DNA of 64,000 nt, taken from assembly GCA_023055425.1 (NCBI GenBank), contig JALGPY010000007.1, forward strand, positions 86,639,136 through 86,703,135. Reading direction: 5' to 3'. Shown piece by piece: positions 23,472 through 33,620 of this stretch. The notes beneath the pieces are model-generated. The model was given only the letters and a program-made list of their open reading frames with translations. It was not told where the DNA came from and did no database searches. Every line of letters begins with the position of its first letter. Position 1 is the first letter of the stretch. The translations under genes and the position numbers were made by a program. The stretch is from Linanthus parryae (Eukaryota; Streptophyta; Magnoliopsida; Ericales; Polemoniaceae).

Positions 23472-24665
23472 TTTATCTTTGATCACCACATCGAACTCTT
23501 GCATCAATAAAACCCACCGGATCAATCTTCGCTTGGCGTCCTTCTTGGTGAGAAGATACTTGAGGGCTGAATGGTCCGTGAAAATCGTCACATGAGAACC
23601 CACAAGATATGGACGAAACTTGTCCAACGCAAATATGATGGCCAACATCTCTTTCTCCGTGGTAGCATAATTAACTTGTGCATCATTAAGAGTACGACTG
23701 GCATAATAAATGACGTGAGCTACCTTATCTTTCCGCTGGCCCAGAACTGCTCCAACCGCATAGTCACTAGCATCACACATGAGCTCAAATGGTAGGGTCC
23801 AGTCTGGTGTGGCAATGATGGGTGCGCTAATTAACTTTTCCTTGAGCAAATCAAAAGCTGACTTGCACTCCACATTAAAATCAAAGACTACATCCTTCTC
23901 AAGCAATCCACACAAAGGCTTCGTGATCTTCGAGAAATCTTTAATGAAGCACCGATAGAACCCTGCATGTCCCAAGAAACTCCTTACCCCTTTGACAGAG
24001 GTAGGGTAAGGAAGCTTCTCAATCACCTCGATCTTGGCTCTATCCACCTCTAAACCTTTGCTGGAGATCTTGTGGCCCAAAATAATACCCTCAGTAACCA
24101 TGAAGTGACACTTCTCCCAGTTGAGCACTAGGTTGGTGTCAATGCATCTATCCAAAACTCGGGCCAGCTGTTGCAGGCAGTCTTCGAATCCATCACCATA
24201 GAGCGAGAAGTCATCCATGAATACCTCGAAATTCTGCTCCATCATGTCAGAGAAGATCGACATCATACACCTCTGAAACGTAGCAGGTGCGTTGCATAAC
24301 CCAAAAGGCATGCGTCTAAGAGCAAAGGTCCCATAAGGACAAGTGAATGTCGTCTTCTCCTGGTCAGCTGGCTCAATTGCTATCTGGTTGTACCCGGAGT
24401 ACCCATCCAGAAAGCAATAGTGAGAATGACGTGCCAGCCTATCAAGCATCTGATCAACGAATGGGAGGGGAAAATGGTCTTTCAAAGTGGCATCATTGAG
24501 CTTGCGGTAATCCATGCAAACTCTCCACCCAATAACAGTACGAGTGGTAATCTGATCACCTTTTTCCCCTTCCACCACAGTTATACCTCCCTTCTAAGGG
24601 ACACACTGCACCGGGCTAGTCCATGTGCTGTCGGAAATCAGATAAATGATGCCCGCCTCCAACCA
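23463..24665 (-). pseudogene. Athila reverse transcriptase and RNase H
   Basis: The open part (23,463-24,578) holds [55 protein letters not shown] and the catalytic VFMDDFS at residues 119-125. RNase H follows with [20 protein letters not shown], then [20 protein letters not shown] and [11 protein letters not shown]. The chain runs upstream past a stop at 24,594-24,596 to another at 24,666-24,668. Catalytic residues are present; only the chain is broken. Confidence 0.9.
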
Positions 24666-25400
24666 TTAAAGCACCTCTTTCTTCACCACCTCCTGCATGT
24701 GCGGATTGAGGCGGCGCTGAAACTGAACTACCGGCTTCTTATCTTCCATGAGCCGAATCTTGTGCTGGCAAAATGTGGGGCTGATCCCCATGATAACTGC
24801 TATGGTCCATCCCATAGCTTCCTTTCTCTCCTGTAGTACCTTGAGAAGTTGCTCCTCCTGTTCCCTATCCAAACATGCAGACACAATCACAGGTAAAGTC
24901 TCATTAGATCCCAAGTACAAATATTTCAAATGAACATGTAAAGGCTTTAATTCTAAAACAGGAGCAGTAATAAGAGAAGGAGTAAGAATCTTCCTGCTTC
25001 CCTCATTAAAGAGGGGTAGTGGCTGGCGCCAATGAACATCTATGGCTTGCTCTTTCTCGCTGGAATCAAGTAGAGCAAGCTCCTCATATAGTTTCTCCAA
25101 TAAAATATCGTCCTCTTCGTCCGGCGTGTATGCCTCCACCCCAAAGCACCGCTCGCTTATCGCATATGCGGGAAACTTCATAGCCTCAAATACATTGAAG
25201 GCCACCTTCTCATCGTTGATCTGCATATTCAGCTCTCCATTGACCACATCAATGATAGTCCTCCCAGTGGCCAGGAATGGGCGGCCCAAAATAAGAGGAA
25301 CGTCGTCGTCGGCCTCCATGTCTAGGATCACAAAATCCGCTGGGAAGATGAGTCCTTCAACTCTCACTAATACATCCTCTAAAACACCCCTGGGGCGCTT
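24666..25400 (-). pseudogene. Athila protease C-terminal part and RT connection
   Basis: The frame holds FPADFVILDMEADDDVPLIL, then GRPFLATGRTIIDV, the second half of the Ty3 aspartic protease, and later EAMGWTIAVIMGISPTFCQH and KPVVQFQRRLNPHMQEVVKK, the entry to the RT. It is joined to gag-protease by a one-base frame change near 25,400. The stop at 24,666-24,668 ends the frame. Confidence 0.88.
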
Positions 25401-27604
25401 ATACTGCGATCAGCCATCTGCAAGCACATCCTGGTAGACTTAGGATCTCCCACACCAAGTTGCTCAAAAACTGATGTGGGCATTAAATTCATACTTGCAC
25501 CAAGATCACATAATGCCCTCCCATGAAACGCATCTCCCAATGTCACAGGAATAATGAAACCACCCGGATCTTTCATCTTCTTTGGTAACGCCTTTTGCAC
25601 AACTGCGCTACACTCCTCATTCAGAGTCACAGTATCAAAATCATCCATGCGCCTCCTATTAGAAAGGAGTTCCTTGAGAAATTTAGCATATTTAGGCATT
25701 TGTGAAATGGACTCCGCAAAAGGGATATTAATGTGCAGTTTCTTGAAGATATCCACAAACTTCTTGAAATGCTTGGCATCCTCTTGACTCTTCAATCTCT
25801 GCGGGTATGGCACTTGCACACTGTATTCCTCCTTTGGCTTATGTTTCTCATCCGACTTCCTCACCGTGTCCTTTGATTGGGGAATCACGGTAGGCACGGG
25901 AATCTCTTCATCCAAGGCTTTTTCAGTGGCCTTAGTCACATCAGCTCGCGCGTGGGTAGGATATGGGGGATCCTGAGTAGTGGTCCCACTGCGAGTAGTA
26001 ATAGCCTTCAATTGCTCAGTTGGAGAAATAGTGTTGGACGGAAGTATACCTGGTGGAAGTCGAGTATTCTGGTTAGCTATTTGGCCAATTTGTGTTTCAT
26101 GGCTCTTTATCGAGGCTTCCATTGCGACAATTTTGCTCTCAATCTTATCGTTGCGAGCTAACAGTTTCCTCAACAACGCGTTTGTATCCTGTTCTTCTGG
26201 GGGTGGAGCCTGTTGCTGTGGAACCTGTCTCTGAGCTTGGTAAGGAACATTTGGCCTTTGACCTGGCGCATATAATCCACTATTCGGATTGGCATAGCTG
26301 AAGTTGCGGTGATTGCGATTGTTGGGATGATAGGTGTTTGGCCATTGCTGCTGTCTTTGTTGACCCATGTAGTTCACGTCTTCAATACCATCCCCATATC
26401 CCTGATTTGCATCTGCTACCATTTCTCCCACTGACTTCACTTGTGCCGATGGATTCAAATTACTGAAAGCCGAAGTCATCACTGCCATATGATGTTCAAA
26501 TTTCTGTTCCACCATGGACTCAATCTTACTAATCAATGCCCCATCTGATTTTGTGTTTCTACGAGTCTCCGACCTCGTGGATTCACGTTTAGCTACATTA
26601 TCTAGCAGATCACGACATCTCTGTAATCCCATTCCCATAAAATTGCCTTGAGCCATCATGTCCAGCTCACTAGCAGTCTCTCTGTCTAAAGCATTATAAA
26701 AGCAGTGCAGAAGTTTGTACCATGGCTCTCCGTGAGTAGGGCATCTGCGAAGGAGCTGGTTGAACTTTCTCCACGTGTCTCCCAGAGAATCATCTTCCTG
26801 TTGTGTAAATTTGGTTATATCAGCCATCCGTTGAGCAACCTTAGATGGTGGAAGATACTTCCTGAGAAACTCTCTGCTACAATCTGCCCATGTAACTATG
26901 CTGCCTGCTGGAAGTTCCATAAGCCATGTCTTTGCCTTTCCCGATAAAGAGAAGGGGAAAAGCATGAGCTTTATCATCTCGATTGGAACTCTTTGGTCAT
27001 ACATGGTAGAAGTAATCTGCTCGAAATTGAGCAAGTATTGATGTGGATCATCACTCGGGGCTCCAGTGAATAAGCATTCATCCCTAACCATATTGATCAA
27101 CGGTTGGCGAATCTCGAAATGTGCGGCATTAATCTGCGGCCTGACAATGGTGGGCTGATATCCCTCCGGTGTAGTCCTGAAGTAGTCCACCAAAGGACGT
27201 TCATCCTCCTCCGCATAGTTGACTTGCTCTACCGCATTCCGGCCGTTATTGTTTCGATTATTGCCCCCATTATTCCCATTGCCACCGTTATTTCTGCCAA
27301 CTACCTCCGCACCAGGAAGTTGTTGTGGATTTGGAGGGTTCATGCGATCAATCATCGCTTGCATTTCAGCCATTTGAGCCCTAATTTTCTCAGTTTCCGC
27401 GGCTCTGTTTGCAGCCTCCTCTACAGCTGCAGCTCTAGCTGCTTCCGCATCTTGCAGGCCTTTGCGGAACCTCTCAAACTCAGCTCTGGTTTGTTCGTCC
27501 ATCTGAACTGAATTTGCTTTCCTCTTGTCTCTACTATGTGCTCGCAATAAGGATTCCGGGTCTTCAAGTGTTGGATGCAAAGGCTCATTTCTAGAACGTG
27601 ACAT
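25379..27604 (-). CDS. Athila gag and protease active-site region
   Basis: This is a 741-codon open frame, the longest in the window. The start MSRSRNEPLHPTLEDPE lies about 120 bases downstream of the primer site on the minus strand. Residues 60-130 are a charged helix followed by Asn/Gly-rich text. Residues 185-330 are the retrotransposon gag domain (FSLSGKAKTWLMELPAGSIV, FLRKYLPPSKVAQRMADITK). The later part is Gln/Pro-rich and has no zinc knuckle that I can find. The protease active site is CDLGASMNL near residues 699-707, in the family form DLGAS. The protein would form particles and bind RNA. The frame ends in a shift near 25,400 instead of continuing into pol. Confidence 0.85.
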   Translation of the reverse strand: MSRSRNEPLHPTLEDPESLLRAHSRDKRKANSVQMDEQTRAEFERFRKGLQDAEAARAAAVEEAANRAAETEKIRAQMAEMQAMIDRMNPPNPQQLPGAEVVGRNNGGNGNNGGNNRNNNGRNAVEQVNYAEEDERPLVDYFRTTPEGYQPTIVRPQINAAHFEIRQPLINMVRDECLFTGAPSDDPHQYLLNFEQITSTMYDQRVPIEMIKLMLFPFSLSGKAKTWLMELPAGSIVTWADCSREFLRKYLPPSKVAQRMADITKFTQQEDDSLGDTWRKFNQLLRRCPTHGEPWYKLLHCFYNALDRETASELDMMAQGNFMGMGLQRCRDLLDNVAKRESTRSETRRNTKSDGALISKIESMVEQKFEHHMAVMTSAFSNLNPSAQVKSVGEMVADANQGYGDGIEDVNYMGQQRQQQWPNTYHPNNRNHRNFSYANPNSGLYAPGQRPNVPYQAQRQVPQQQAPPPEEQDTNALLRKLLARNDKIESKIVAMEASIKSHETQIGQIANQNTRLPPGILPSNTISPTEQLKAITTRSGTTTQDPPYPTHARADVTKATEKALDEEIPVPTVIPQSKDTVRKSDEKHKPKEEYSVQVPYPQRLKSQEDAKHFKKFVDIFKKLHINIPFAESISQMPKYAKFLKELLSNRRRMDDFDTVTLNEECSAVVQKALPKKMKDPGGFIIPVTLGDAFHGRALCDLGASMNLMPTSVFEQLGVGDPKSTRMCLQMADRSISAPGVF

Positions 27605-27720
27605 GCACCAAGTGAATCAGACCTGAAAACACGAATCACACACACAAAACAAGTGCGTAACAGATATAAACTGAAAGAGTAAATCCCTAAAGAGAAAAAT
27701 CATAGCTAATTTATCTGAAG

Positions 27721-27738
27721 TCCCCGGCAACGGCGCCA
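27721..27738 (-). other. Athila primer binding site (tRNA-Asp)
   Basis: The plus strand reads TCCCCGGCAACGGCGCCA, identical to the 3' end of plant tRNA-Asp plus CCA as I know it. It therefore pairs with that tRNA on the element RNA. It lies six bases from the inner edge of the 5' LTR. Confidence 0.9.
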
Positions 27739-27744
27739 AAAACT

Positions 27745-29215
27745 TGACACGCTCCAACTGCAAGTGCACAATTGTCGGTGTAGTGATAATATTCCGGAAA
27801 TCCATGTTGTCGAACCCAAGAGACTTCGTGTAAATTAACTACTATATTTGTTCTTTGTGTGGGCAAAGCGCGTTGAGTTGTGTGTTCTAATTCTACTAAT
27901 AATTAAAATAACGAGTATCTCAAATAATTCGATGAATTAATTCAAGATTAACAAGCACGAGTTGATTTGGTTGTTTCTCAAATTTGATCAAGATCAGGAT
28001 ATCTCTACGGATCACTAGGTATTTCACACTACGTTGGATTTATGTTCTACTAACACGATGAGTTTTTGTTCTAGTTAAACGAGCAATTTTATATTGAAGA
28101 TGTCTCAACCAATAACTATGCTTAAACTCTCATAACTGATTCCTCTAGCCTACTCAAGTTTAAGCACACATTACGATATTGATTCCACTCTTTGTTCTTA
28201 GCTAACTAGCAAGATTGCTCAACCCTAGATACGGCTAGTGTGTATTTCAAGTTTCTGGGCAACGAACGTAGATTCCTCTATAATTCACAACCTAACACAA
28301 TCCTATTAATACGCCTACTAATAGAAAAGATAGATAAAAAGCGTAAAATACTCATAACTAGACAAAACTTCATCAATTAAGCATGAATGCATGAAAGAAG
28401 ATCCATAAATCACAATACGTAGTGATCAAACCCTAGTTTCCTACGAGATATCCCGAAATAAGTGTTTAGATACTCATAAACATGATCAATACACAATGTT
28501 TCATGATTAAATAGCAAAAACTAGAGAAGAAACGAAGATTTAGAAGCCAAACGGATGATCCAAGCTCTCCAACCTAGCTCCAAGCTCTCCAAGCACGTCT
28601 CCCAATGTGTTCTCTGATGCCAATCACGTTCCCCAATGTTTCCTAAGTATTTCGTGGCTCTACAACCTCAAAACTATGCCAAAATAGCAAAATAACCCCA
28701 AAAATACAATCCTGGCAGTAGAGGTAATCGTACGATTACCTTGATGTAATCGTACGATTACTTTGTGCGATTACTTCGTACGTTCGCCCGTGTGATTACT
28801 TGCTGACTGAGATTTTGGCTAAGGGGTAATCGTACGATTACCTCCATGTAATCGTACGATTACTTCTGGGCAGCCAACATCAAAATCCCCTCTTCTTGCT
28901 CTTTTTCCCGTCGTCTTCACTTCCCGAGCATTCCTTTGAGCCTCCAACTTTTCCGAAGTTCACTTTTGCTCCAATGTCACGTCCCGAGCTCCCGGTTCCT
29001 GAAAACCACAACACGAGAAACATACAGGAAGATCAAACGTGATAAAATATAGTCAAAATTAACGCAAAAAGTGCTCGGACTCATCATTTACATGAAAAGA
29101 CTCAACATGCTCCAATTTTAGCAAGAAATGGTCCAAAATCCATCAAAACGCATCGGAATGCACGCAAAACGGTAAGGAAACATATACAAATATAACTCCA
29201 AATATGGAGTTATCA
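27745..29215 (-). repeat. Athila 5' LTR
   Basis: It starts TGACACGCTCC and ends GGAGTTATCA on the plus strand, with TGAAC following. It carries the same palindrome set as the other LTR (28,724-28,865), and here the second copy is perfect, where the left LTR has a base change. Confidence 0.93.
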
Positions 29216-29220
29216 TGAAC

Positions 29221-29546
29221 TCATCTGCATTAAGAGCATAGTATAACAGATTCATAGCCTTGTAATTTTTTGATACCTTTTCCAGTTCAGTAACTGAAAG
29301 ATTTTCCTCAGACTTGATACATCTGACTCCATCAATTGTAGTATAGTATTCATGAGGACCATTATGAACTATTGACCACAGTTCCATGTCTTGATCTATG
29401 ATGAACATCTTCATCAATGCCTTCGAGTGCATGAAGTTATCACCACAGAACAATGGAGGTCTGTTGGCTGCCCTTCCTTGTGAGAATCCACCATCTCCTA
29501 CATTACTCATAGTCATCAGATTGTTAGATCTAAAGCAGTCACACAA
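29221..29546 (-). pseudogene. Sirevirus gag N-terminal part
   Basis: The frame reads ANRPPLFCGDNFMHSKALMK, then IDQDMELWSIVHNGPHEY and SKNYKAMNLLYYALNADEF, the start of a copia gag. It runs into the Athila LTR right after DEF. The continuation is at 14,513 on the other side of the Athila, which shows that one gag gene was split by the insertion. Confidence 0.85.
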
Positions 29547-29558
29547 GCTCTGATACCA
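29547..29558 (-). other. Sirevirus primer binding site (initiator tRNA-Met)
   Basis: The minus strand reads TGGTATCAGAGC, the common plant copia primer site. It pairs with the 3' end of initiator tRNA-Met and lies two bases from the 5' LTR edge. Confidence 0.88.
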
Positions 29559-29560
29559 AT

Positions 29561-31068
29561 TAAAATTGTGTAATGTAGACTAAATACAGGACCTAAATAC
29601 TCTATAAGGGGGGGGGGGTTGAATATAGTATGGAAACTTTTTGCAAAACTCAAAGTTTAACAGAATAACTTCGTGCGAAACTCAAATCTCAAGGCCTTGA
29701 GATTTTAGTAAATTGTCTGAAACTTTCAAAGTCAAAATAGAAAGCCTCAAGGCCTTGTACTATAATCAGTTCTAAACAGCTTATGAACCCTAGTTTGATT
29801 TGAGTTGTATGCAGCAGATAATAATCAAACTGTAAAGTAAAGAACACAAAGCAATTTACAGAGTTCAGTCCCAATGGACCTAATCTCTGCCTTAGTGATC
29901 TAATCCCACCAGGATTGGGCAAACACTTCTTATTAGTCACACAGAAACAGCCCTAGATCTTCAAGCCTAAGTGATTACCCTTACACCTATACAGCTTGTG
30001 GTTCCAAACCTATCTAGTTCCAGCTACTAACTGTTGAGCTAACAAGAACCTCTTGTTGTTCAATTGAACAACCAACCACTAGGTTAAGTGAGGTTTAAGA
30101 TAATCTAAAGATACACAGATTAAAGTACAAGTGAAGAACACAGTAGAAGAGATAAGCTGTTTAAGCCTGGATGTGTTCTTCTGGAAACTGGATTGATTTG
30201 ATCTTCTGAAATTTGGATTGAAGCTTGAATCCTTGTGTGTTTGAATGAATGATCTCTCACGAATTTGTCACACCTTTCTGAGTATTCTGCAAGCCTCTAT
30301 CTCTTCAAAATTGAAACCAGTCTCTTTTATCCACAGCTGCAACTGATTGAGAGATTTTAGGATCTCAGTTCCTACAAATCCTCTTTCTGTTTTCAACTGA
30401 AATTCAAACAGCTCTAAGTGGATATCCGTTGGAGTTTGTTGACATTGCTTTTGCACGTTTAACATCCCTTCAACAGCATTGAAACACATCAACAACAAAA
30501 TCCAAAAAGATAATAGTGCTATGACTGTTTGGTTATCCAGTTTCTGATAAAACTGGTTAACAGATTAGAACAATAACCTGTATAACTTCTAAAACATATA
30601 AATTATGAAAAACAAGTTTAAGATTCTTATAAGTCAGTAAATAATCACAATAATAAGAATCACAACCTGCAAGAAAGAATCAACTCAGTTCTGTAAAAAC
30701 TGTCAGCAGCTCAAGGCACATCTCAAGTCGTTGGAGCTCTGAACCTGCTTCACAGATATTCAAAGTTAAACCCTGATAACTTTGATTCTTCCTGTTCTGA
30801 TCATCTGCAATTGTGTTAGATATGTAAATAGTGTAAACTATAAGTATATGCAGTAAATCCCTGATTTGTATAATCAGATATCCCATATGCAACACAGAAC
30901 TGTTAGAACATATAGCAGAATAGAATGACTCTCAAGGCTTTGAAGTTCTATCAGTATCTCAAGGCCTTGAAGTAACTGAAATGCTTTGCTGCTTATGTCT
31001 TTGTCTTTGTCTTTCATCACTCAAAACAATTACCAACCAAAACACATTCAAGGGTCTTTGAATCAACA
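29561..31068 (-). repeat. Sirevirus 5' LTR
   Basis: This is the 1,508-bp partner of 5,548-7,055. It ends GAATCAACA followed by AAGAC. Its first bases read TAAAAT where the other copy has TGGAAG; two of the three differences are G-to-A on this strand, as expected of C-to-T decay. The AAGGCCTTGA palindromes are shared. Confidence 0.88.
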
Positions 31069-31073
31069 AAGAC

Positions 31074-31268
31074 AACATGAACAAACATACCAAGCGATAA
31101 TATTTGCCAAATAACATCAAAACATGCATTGAAACGCCCAGACTAACAATATAGTGCATATGAACCAACAAGTGACGTAACGACTCATATTCTCTATTAA
31201 TTAAGCTCAAATCTCTCATGATAGTGTGGAAAATAACAATAATATATAGATCCTAAAAGGCGCTATCA
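31074..31268 (-). mobile_element. Athila-like LTR, right part
   Basis: This is the counterpart of 4,428-5,547 on the other side of the Sirevirus. On the minus strand it starts TGATAGCGCC immediately after the gag text VIPEIC of the Tat-like element. No matching target duplication was found. Confidence 0.4.
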
Positions 31269-32940
31269 GCATATCTCAGGTATGACTGGGATACTCTCTT
31301 CTGCGACCTCCTCATAATCACAAATGGATATCATTGTAATTTCCTTTCCCTTAGGCTCTTGTTGTGAGTGGGAGGGCAGTGGATTGTTGCGCACATATTT
31401 TGGTTCATCATTGACCAGTTGTCCTTCCTTGATTTTTCTGTCTACCAGCCATCTTAATCTCCTACACTCCTTGGTTGGGTGCATGACTTGACCATGGAAC
31501 TCACACCACCTAGGGTCCCGTAGCTGCTCTCCGGAGGGTTTATGTTCCAGTGCTGGTAAGATCCCGTCTTTCCTCCATTATTTTCATAAACCTGTGGCCT
31601 CTGCGATCGAGCACGGTAGTGGAGGTGGCTCCTTTGGTGGACCTCGCGGCTGTTTTGGAGCAAAGACCGAGTTAACATCATGCTCGCGTCCTCGCTTGTT
31701 GCTAAGCCGCCCCATCTTAAAGACGGTACCTGCTGGTGCCCGCTCGTTTGTGTATCTCTTCTTCTGCCTCTCCACCAGTGGCTCGATGTTCCTGGTGCAG
31801 TCAATAACCTTTGAAAAGGTAGGCATATTCAAATTAATTAGCATACATTTATACTCGTTGCGCATGCCCTGAAGACAGATCTCCACAAGACGGCTCTTAG
31901 CTACCTCATCAACACATTCCAGTGACCTGGTGCTGAACTTTTTGATGAACGCGACGCCCTCCTCGTCGTGTTTTTGGAACATACGAGACAAGTGAATTGT
32001 CGTGACCTTCTCCTCTACTTGGAAGAATTTGGTGTAGAATTTCTTGACCATGTCCTCCCAGTTCTTGTTCGAGCCAGCCTCGAGGGTCCTGTACCATTTT
32101 TATGCGATTATTCCCAGAGACTTCGGGAATTCACGCATAAACAACCTGGTGTCAATCCCATGTGGACCCATTAAATCAACAAACCGCATCACGTGTTCCT
32201 GCTCGTTCCCGCTGACTTAATCAAACTTCTCCCACTTGGGTGCCTTGTACCCAACAGGATTTGGCATTAAGTAAATGTCGCGCGGGATTGGCGGCGCGCT
32301 ATCCACCTTCGGGATGATGATATCCGCGAAGCACTGATTCCCAATGAGATTGTCTAGCCGTTGCTCCAGCGATGTCACATTAGAAGGTGCTCCTCCTCCT
32401 GGGGCCGACGATGGGGTTGCTGCGAGCTCTGGTATGTAAGGCATGTCTAGATCATAGGGAGGTGGAGGCATGTAGCTGGCCTGAACTCCAGTCGCGTATG
32501 ACGGCAACAAAGGGTATGAGGATTGATTCCCAGCAGCTGCACGCTCTGGTTGTTAACTCGGCACAAGGGGAGACTCTGAGGACGACCTTGGTTGGGGCAC
32601 ATGCCCATTAGGCAGGGATGCTTGGGGATTTGATCGTGCAGACGTGGGTGTCAGGGGTGCCATGGTGGATCCGTGTGGAGCCAAGGCTCCCTGGGTAGCA
32701 TTTTGTGCAAGCCCTCCCAGAATAGCCATGATTTGAGCTATCTGAGCAGTTTGAGCTTGCATAGCCCTGGCTTGGATCTGAATTGTGGCATTCAGCATTT
32801 CCAAAGAAGGACTGTTCCCATAAGCTGTCTGGGTCTCGGCAGCTGTGCTGTTGAGTGGAAGCTCCTCTCTTAGGGTTTCTTCCCCTTGGAGAGATCACCA
32901 TCACGGGGATTAGTTTCAAGAGACATGGTTGCAAAGATCT
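31269..32940 (-). pseudogene. Ty3/Gypsy (Tat-like) gag, fragmented
   Basis: Several minus-strand frames line up: 32,553-32,804 (IQIQARAMQAQTAQIAQIMA), 32,217-32,510 (ASYMPPPPYDLDMPYIPEL, SLEQRLDNLIGN, GYKAPKWEKFD), 31,584-32,051 (FYTKFFQVEEKVTTIHLSRM, KRYTNERAPAG) and 31,269-31,484 (HPTKECRRLRWLVDRKIKEG). The second and third belong to the retrotransposon gag domain. No zinc knuckle is visible; the last piece (EGQLVNDEPKYV) is the usual gag end. At least three frame breaks occur. Gene order and primer site place it in the same element as 3,201-4,427. Confidence 0.7.
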
Positions 32941-32959
32941 GGAAAAGCTTGAAGGTGGT

Positions 32960-32977
32960 TTCACGTCGGGTTCACCA
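32960..32977 (-). other. Primer binding site (tRNA-Trp)
   Basis: The plus strand reads TTCACGTCGGGTTCACCA. This equals the 3' end of plant tRNA-Trp plus CCA as I remember it, and it lies two bases from the LTR edge at 32,980. Confidence 0.7.
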
Positions 32978-32979
32978 AA

Positions 32980-33620
32980 TGTGTACAAGGAAATCCTAGG
33001 TAGAGATCCAAGTGTACACCTCTAACATGAGATAAGAACAAGAACAAGAACACAAAGAGATTGATGGTTGGCGTAGGGGAAAGAGTAAGCACTTGCTAAC
33101 TGTTCTTGAGAGAGAGACAGTATAACAAATTGGCTAAGAGATTCAAGAGGTTGCTGTAGAAGGCTAACGTTCCTATATATAGTGGGGAAGTGACCATTAT
33201 GAGGGGTTAATGCGCCATAAATGGCGGCTTAATTTTAGCCTCGTAACGTCACGTTCGACCGTGTATATACGGAACGTTACACACTCATCCACATAAGTAG
33301 GGGACCGTTATGGGATCGACCGCATTTCTAGGACATGTAGGCATTAAATATCTCAAACAGTTACCAAGGGTTGCGCTCGAGCGTGGTTGTTGCTCTCGCG
33401 CGATGTTCCTTACTCCAGCCTCCAAGCCACTAAGTCCCTACAACTCCCGTGTGGTTAATATCGCGGGTGACCCTGTCTCACAACCCCCATATGAATGAGC
33501 TCGCATGTAAGCACACGCGAACCAAAGGAGATGTGATAGAGTGTATACAGAGTACCTTTAGATGTGCTGGATGGCTTCCACGTGGAAGATGGTTAGTCTA
33601 TTCAAGATGCACTATCTACA
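32980..33620 (-). repeat. 5' LTR of the Tat-like Ty3 element
   Basis: It starts TGTGTACAAGG and ends ACTATCTACA on the plus strand, 641 bases. A TATA-like CTATATATAG lies at 33,174-33,183 on the minus strand. On the right it cuts an L1 reverse transcriptase frame right after LAALPT. The candidate target duplication is GTAGG at 33,621-33,625; the partner lies outside the window. Confidence 0.7.

Larger units (their letters stand above)
14519..29215 (-). mobile_element. Athila-type Ty3/Gypsy retrotransposon
   Basis: This is a complete minus-strand element of 14.7 kb inserted in the Sirevirus gag. TGAAC flanks both ends (14,514-14,518 and 29,216-29,220), and the LTRs are 1,471 bp each. The primer site matches tRNA-Asp. 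The order on the minus strand is LTR, gag-protease, RT, RNase H, integrase, a 2-kb repeat-rich spacer, one further ORF, a 2.1-kb spacer, LTR. RNase H before integrase gives Ty3/Gypsy; the primer site, size and extra ORF give Athila. Pol has three stops inside the RT-to-integrase part and two frameshifts, so it is not autonomous. Gag is open throughout. Confidence 0.92.
5548..31068 (-). mobile_element. Sirevirus-type Ty1/Copia retrotransposon (interrupted)
   Basis: This is a full-length minus-strand copia element interrupted by an Athila. Two 1,508-bp LTRs (5,548-7,055 and 29,561-31,068) are bounded by AAGAC on both sides (5,543-5,547 and 31,069-31,073). The order on the minus strand is LTR, primer site, gag with two zinc knuckles, protease, integrase, RT, RNase H, an additional ORF, polypurine tract, LTR. 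Gene order with RT after integrase gives copia. The LDSGCSRHMSG protease start, the gag tail and an ORF after pol point to the Sirevirus/SIRE lineage. Many stops and frameshifts make it non-autonomous today. Confidence 0.88.
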
